This document shows positions 30,301 through 32,812 of a stretch of DNA of 32,812 nucleotides, one piece after another. How positions within the stretch are numbered: position 1 is the stretch's first letter; every line of letters begins with the position of its first letter. The notes beneath the pieces were generated by a model that saw only the letters and a program-made list of their open reading frames with translations, ran no database searches and was not told where the DNA came from. The stretch spans positions 1-32,812 of the forward strand of contig PXBD01000085.1 of assembly GCA_003565625.1 (NCBI GenBank), given 5' to 3'. Position numbers and translations under genes: made by a program. The DNA is from Gammaproteobacteria bacterium. Its GTDB lineage: Bacteria > Pseudomonadota > Gammaproteobacteria > Xanthomonadales > Wenzhouxiangellaceae.

Positions 30301-30613
30301 CGCGACTGGAAATCCGGCTCAGATTTTCGACCGAAGACAACGAGCGCTCGAGCACCCGGGTGACCTGCTCCTCCATCACTTCCGGCGCCACGCCGGGGTA
30401 GTTGACCGTAACCCGAACCAGCGGAAACTCGACCTCGGGCAGCAGGTTGACCGGTAGCCGATCGACAAAGAACAGGCCCAGCACCAGCACCACCGAGGCA
30501 ATCGCCAGGGTACCGACAGGACGGCGAATGGAGGCATGCGTCAGGCCGCTGTAGTAGCGAGTGCCGCGCGCGGGGTCGAGTTCGCGGGGATCGGAACGCT
30601 CAGACTCAGCCAT
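27374..30613 (-). CDS. RND efflux pump, inner-membrane transporter
   Basis: A 1079-residue proton-driven transporter of the AcrB/HAE1-like family. The N-terminal helix (about 35-50) is followed by the periplasmic opening LPEVEFPLVRVTVNYPGVAPE, porter subdomains, and a first helix bundle from about 355 that includes LGGLALGVGLLLDNSIVMLEN, with the two helix-4 acidic residues reduced to one Asp. The second half repeats this plan and ends with EAGGIRLRPILMTTLTTVAG. The ATG at 30613 follows the adaptor stop by 24 bases, so the two are co-transcribed. No regulator gene is adjacent. Substrates cannot be told from the sequence; multidrug, lipid or solvent export are all possible. Confidence 0.94.
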   Translation of the reverse strand: MAESERSDPRELDPARGTRYYSGLTHASIRRPVGTLAIASVVLVLGLFFVDRLPVNLLPEVEFPLVRVTVNYPGVAPEVMEEQVTRVLERSLSSVENLSRISSRASEGRTNVNLIFEHGVDLDVALQNAARQLETARQRLPSDIQPPRLRKWDPGEWSIWRAGFSSPTRPPRDVRDWVEQRLVPQLQSIEGVASVEAAGGQVREIEVVLDQDRLRSYGLTLRDVADQLASENLNVAAGNITSAQFDVMARTDGRFASPEEIRDVLLSVPGSSRRIRLSEVASVSDGYREQRLFVRLDGVPSTQLSIFKLPDANVVQVVDAINQRMSQLDRSGFMPPDIQWQATRDGAYFVRGSVQAVSAAAILGAVLAMLVVLAFLGSLRKSFVIGLSIPLAILFTFVLLGMGGLTLNVISLGGLALGVGLLLDNSIVMLENVARHQEKLGKDSEQAAHDGAEEVISAITAGTLTNLAAVAPFLLITGMASLVFRELILTISFAVVASLAVALTLVPMLSAQFGKVRFRSGLDRSLPYRWFNRGIERLVVIYRRILAGILRLRWPVVGFSVALFAGAVVSADRLGNEFLPQLDDGQIWVRMSLPPGTTPEQTDRASRLIEQELATLPYVESVFAISGGHLQGGVVSERPGTARMSVVLADAAERPEWPAGLWVVEARERLERLDIPNARIWVRPPRIPGLNFGASGSDMDVMIVGEDLSVLQILAREMVDELEAIAGLEDLEIAREDRTPLLSVDVDRERAAALGLNVGEVGRALRDAVSGAVPTRFSTGSEEYDVRVRLPRAATGDPEALSQLIVAAVNGRVVQLGDVASLHLGDGPAHIERENQVRIQRITGNFNTELNDAGSIMDEIRARIEGVGVPDGYGLIFGGQFETVEETDREMLSVILLAAFLVFVVLAVQYERLSNPLVIMSAAPLSVIGVVAMLWATGTPLSAPAFLGVILLIGIVVNNAILLVEYIERGRRRGLTTADAVVEAGGIRLRPILMTTLTTVAGMVPLAVGMGSGANLMQPLAIAVIGGLLTAMVLTLFLIPCLYVIVQNASERLMALFVGRRQEDDRQVAGSAGQSVDVS

Positions 30614-30637
30614 GGTTTTTCATCCTCGATCAGCGGG

Positions 30638-31696
30638 CTAGGTCAGCAGCTCGACGACCCGCACCCGGTCGCCGGCGTTCATTTCAAGGGGGTTGGCTGA
30701 AACCACTCGATCACCGGCGGCCAGGCCGGTCACCACTTCCCGCCAGGCGCCGCGGATCACCCCGGGCTCGATCACCCGGCGTTCCAGGCGATCCTCACCG
30801 TTGACCACCATCACGAAGTGCTGGCCATCGGATTCAGCCACCGAACCGGCCGGCACGGCCAGGACGTTCTCGCGCTGCTCGACCAGCAGCCGGGCGCGGG
30901 CCAGAAAACCCGGCCGGACGCCGTGGGCAAGGGCATCGGGCAGTTCCACTTCCACCGTGACCAGGCGGCTGTCGGCCTCGGCAGCGGGGAAGATCCGGCG
31001 GATCGCCCCGGCGACGGGGTTGCGCTCACCGACCGCATCCACATTCACCACCACGGCATCACCAACCCGCAGGTTTCCTACGTCCAGCTCGGAGATACCC
31101 AGCCGCACGACCAGGCTGGACAGATCCGCGATCGAAAACAACTCGCCGTGGCGCGACACCGCCTCGCCCGGCTCGACGTAGCGCGCCACCACGGTGCCGT
31201 CAATGCTCGAGGCCACGGTGCCGAAAGCAACCCGCGTTTCCCACAGATCGACGTCCGTTGAAGCCACTTCCAGCTCGGCCCGGGACTCTTCGAAGCTGGC
31301 CAGATCGACAAAGTTGCGATCGCGCAGCTGCTCATAGCGAGCAAAAGTGGCTTCCTTCTGGTGCAACCGGGCGCGGGCACGAGCCAGTTCAGCCCGCTGT
31401 TCACGCACATCGATGCGCGCAATCACTTCTCCGGCGCCTACCTGGTCTCCCTCTTCGACCAATACCTCGATCAGCACGCCCTCGGTGCGCGCTGCCAGCC
31501 GGATGATGCGCATGGGCTCGACCGAGTTCGATACCGTCACCACCCGCGACAAATCCCGGGGCGTGACTTCCAGTGCCTGCACCGGCAGCGCCCGGGGCCC
31601 GGAGCCTCCCGAAGTCGCTTGGCGTTCAGGTTCGGAACAAGCTGCCAGGACCAGCAGCAGCCAACCGGCAAAAAAGAATCTAGTCGTAGTGGTCAC
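30638..31696 (-). CDS. RND periplasmic adaptor lipoprotein
   Basis: A membrane fusion protein that bridges the RND pump and the outer membrane. The signal and lipobox are MTTTTRFFFAGWLLLVLAAC, with Cys20 lipidated. Then come a barrel-sandwich half-motif (EGVLIEVLVEEGDQVGAGEV), an alpha-helical hairpin (about 95-155), the second half-motif (DGTVVARYVEPGEAV), a beta-barrel and the membrane-proximal domain. The start is a GTG at 31696; no ATG precedes residue 60, and the signal peptide fixes it. The ribosome site is weak and the GTG lies 17 bases inside the end of the upstream hydrolase gene, so translation is probably coupled. Confidence 0.92.
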   Translation of the reverse strand: MTTTTRFFFAGWLLLVLAACSEPERQATSGGSGPRALPVQALEVTPRDLSRVVTVSNSVEPMRIIRLAARTEGVLIEVLVEEGDQVGAGEVIARIDVREQRAELARARARLHQKEATFARYEQLRDRNFVDLASFEESRAELEVASTDVDLWETRVAFGTVASSIDGTVVARYVEPGEAVSRHGELFSIADLSSLVVRLGISELDVGNLRVGDAVVVNVDAVGERNPVAGAIRRIFPAAEADSRLVTVEVELPDALAHGVRPGFLARARLLVEQRENVLAVPAGSVAESDGQHFVMVVNGEDRLERRVIEPGVIRGAWREVVTGLAAGDRVVSANPLEMNAGDRVRVVELLT

Positions 31697-32591
31697 GCCG
31701 AAATTCGATCAGTTCATTTGGAAAACGTTCCATCTTATCGACTCTGGAATGGTGATCGGATGAAAACACGGCAGCGAGAAAGTCAGCCAGCCCCGCGCGG
31801 TAGGCCTGGCGCGACCGCAGGAAACCGGTGTTGTGGGAACCCTCGATGACAAGCAGTTTGGCACGACCCGGGGCAGCTTCGAGCAGGCGCCCGGCATGCG
31901 CGAACGGGACAATTTCATCGTCGCGGCTGTGCACGATCAGGGTGGGCTGATCGGCAACGGCCAGTGCTGCGCGCGCGTCCAGCTGGATGCGCGCGAGTCT
32001 TCTTGCCGGCAGCCACCAGTACAACTCTGCTGCCAGATCGGGCACGGAGGTGAAAGTCGACTCCAGAATCAAGGCCCCGGGCTGGGCTGCCGGGGCGAGT
32101 TCAGCGGCCAGGCGAGCGGCCACGGCACCCCCCAGCGAACGGCCGAACAACACGACCTGCGCGGGCGCAACACCGGCCTGGTCGATCAGCCACGACCAGG
32201 CCGTAAGCGCATCGATTTCAATGCCCGCCTCGTCGGGTCTACCGCTGCTGCGACCATAGCCGCGGTAGTCATAGAGTAAAACGCTCAGACCAAGATCATG
32301 GAACATCTCCACGCTGTCGAGGCGGTGAGAGAGATTGCCGGCGTTGCCGTGGCTGAAATGCAGCACGGCCAACGGCTGCGGATGCGGAACCCACCAGGCG
32401 TGCAGACGTTCACCGTCTTCGGTCTCAAGCCAGACGGTTTCGTAGTGCAGGCCCCGATCCGCTGGAGAAGAGATGAGTTCCCGGCCACCCATTTCCGGCA
32501 AAAACAACAGCCGCTCCTGGCCGAAATACAGCAAGCCGACCAGGCCCGCATAGACCAGCAACACCATCAGCACCACGCGCCTGAAACCCAT
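31680..32591 (-). CDS. Membrane-anchored alpha/beta hydrolase
   Basis: A 303-residue serine hydrolase of the BEM46/ABHD17-like group. An N-terminal helix (about 6-23) anchors it in the membrane. The fold's marks are HGNAGN (oxyanion region, about 81-86), the nucleophile elbow GRSLGG (Ser152), an acid in HSRDDEIVP (Asp224 or Asp225) and His253 in GSHNTGF. The ATG at 32591 has AAGG 7 bases upstream. It looks like the first gene of the RND operon, overlapping the adaptor start by 17 bases, which hints at a lipid or ester substrate linked to transport; that is inference. The tRNA gene upstream points the other way. Confidence 0.9.
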   Translation of the reverse strand: MGFRRVVLMVLLVYAGLVGLLYFGQERLLFLPEMGGRELISSPADRGLHYETVWLETEDGERLHAWWVPHPQPLAVLHFSHGNAGNLSHRLDSVEMFHDLGLSVLLYDYRGYGRSSGRPDEAGIEIDALTAWSWLIDQAGVAPAQVVLFGRSLGGAVAARLAAELAPAAQPGALILESTFTSVPDLAAELYWWLPARRLARIQLDARAALAVADQPTLIVHSRDDEIVPFAHAGRLLEAAPGRAKLLVIEGSHNTGFLRSRQAYRAGLADFLAAVFSSDHHSRVDKMERFPNELIEFRRDHYD

Positions 32592-32613
32592 AGCGATGCC
32601 TTAACCCTCGCGA

Positions 32614-32642
32614 TTGCCAGCCACTCGATTTCACCGTATGAT
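32614..32642 (+). promoter_or_regulatory. Sigma70 promoter for the tRNA-Val gene
   Basis: TTGCCA at 32614-32619 and TATGAT at 32637-32642 with an ideal 17-base spacer. Transcription should begin near 32649, about 16 bases before the mature tRNA. Confidence 0.7.
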
Positions 32643-32664
32643 ACGCAGTCCAGATGATTCAGAC

Positions 32665-32739
32665 GGGCGATTAGCTCAGCGGGAGAGCACTGTCTTCACA
32701 CGGCAGGGGTCGCTGGTTCGAACCCAGCATCGCCCACCA
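32665..32739 (+). tRNA. tRNA-Val (anticodon CAC)
   Basis: A complete cloverleaf can be drawn: acceptor GGGCGAT with ATCGCCC, D stem GCTC/GAGC, anticodon stem CTGTC/GGCAG with loop TTCACAC (anticodon CAC at 32697-32699), a five-base variable loop, T stem GCTGG/CCAGC with loop TTCGAAC, and an encoded ACCA end. The CAC anticodon reads the valine codon GUG. The body resembles the gammaproteobacterial tRNA-Val(UAC) as I remember it. Confidence 0.95.
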
Positions 32740-32775
32740 CCATCTCGCATCTTCGTAACACCCTCTAAAGATTAC

Positions 32776-32805
32776 CATTTTTGCCGATCCTGCAGGGCGA
32801 AAATG
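32776..32805. repeat. Short inverted repeat downstream of the tRNA
   Basis: CATTTTTGCC (32776-32785) can pair with GGCGAAAATG (32796-32805) over ten positions, one of them a U-G pair, around a 10-base loop. It lies 36 bases after the tRNA and could help end its transcript, but no T run follows within the window, which ends seven bases later. Confidence 0.45.
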
Positions 32806-32812
32806 CACCCAA

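Overview
The window is about 32.8 kb of GC-rich, densely coded bacterial chromosome. I infer a heterotrophic gammaproteobacterium, perhaps near the Xanthomonadales or Wenzhouxiangellaceae. The reasons are the high GC, a yceJ/yceI-like pair, NADPH-type gltBD, a DNA-ligase-associated repair cluster and many exported proteins. The taxonomic guess is weak. I see no phage, insertion sequence with transposase, CRISPR array or rRNA. No stretch longer than 300 bases lacks a gene.

Region 1 (3-6424, plus strand) is a nitrogen-storage operon built around cyanophycin, the Asp-Arg polymer. It holds isoaspartyl dipeptidase (iadA, 5' end outside the window), cyanophycinase (cphB), cyanophycin synthetase (cphA) and a 545-residue CphA relative. 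That relative keeps the CphA-like N-terminal part and a complete-looking Mur-ligase module but has no ATP-grasp domain. The first three genes can make the polymer, cut it to beta-Asp-Arg and split the dipeptide. The fourth has no role I know of and is the best candidate here for something undescribed.

Region 2 (6638-8897) has glutaredoxin, a periplasmic YceI protein and cytochrome b561 on the minus strand, facing away from a second YceI-like lipoprotein. A 23-bp perfect inverted repeat lies between regions 1 and 2. Region 3 (8909-11794, minus) is a secreted M14-type metallopeptidase.

Region 4 (11984-18065, plus) is glutamate synthase gltB and gltD, separated by a dispersed-type inverted repeat. 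Region 5 (18100-23844, plus) is the four-gene ligase-associated DNA repair cluster (exonuclease, ATP-dependent ligase, Lhr-core helicase, phosphoesterase); its last three genes each start inside the stop of the gene before. Region 6 (23796-26128) has a DUF4139/MuiA-like exported protein and a divergent 2-oxoglutarate/Fe(II) oxygenase with a TTG start.

Region 7 (26132-32591, minus) is a probable operon of a membrane-anchored alpha/beta hydrolase, an RND adaptor lipoprotein, an RND pump and an unrecognised, probably outer-membrane beta-barrel protein. A tRNA-Val(CAC) with a clear sigma70 promoter ends the window.
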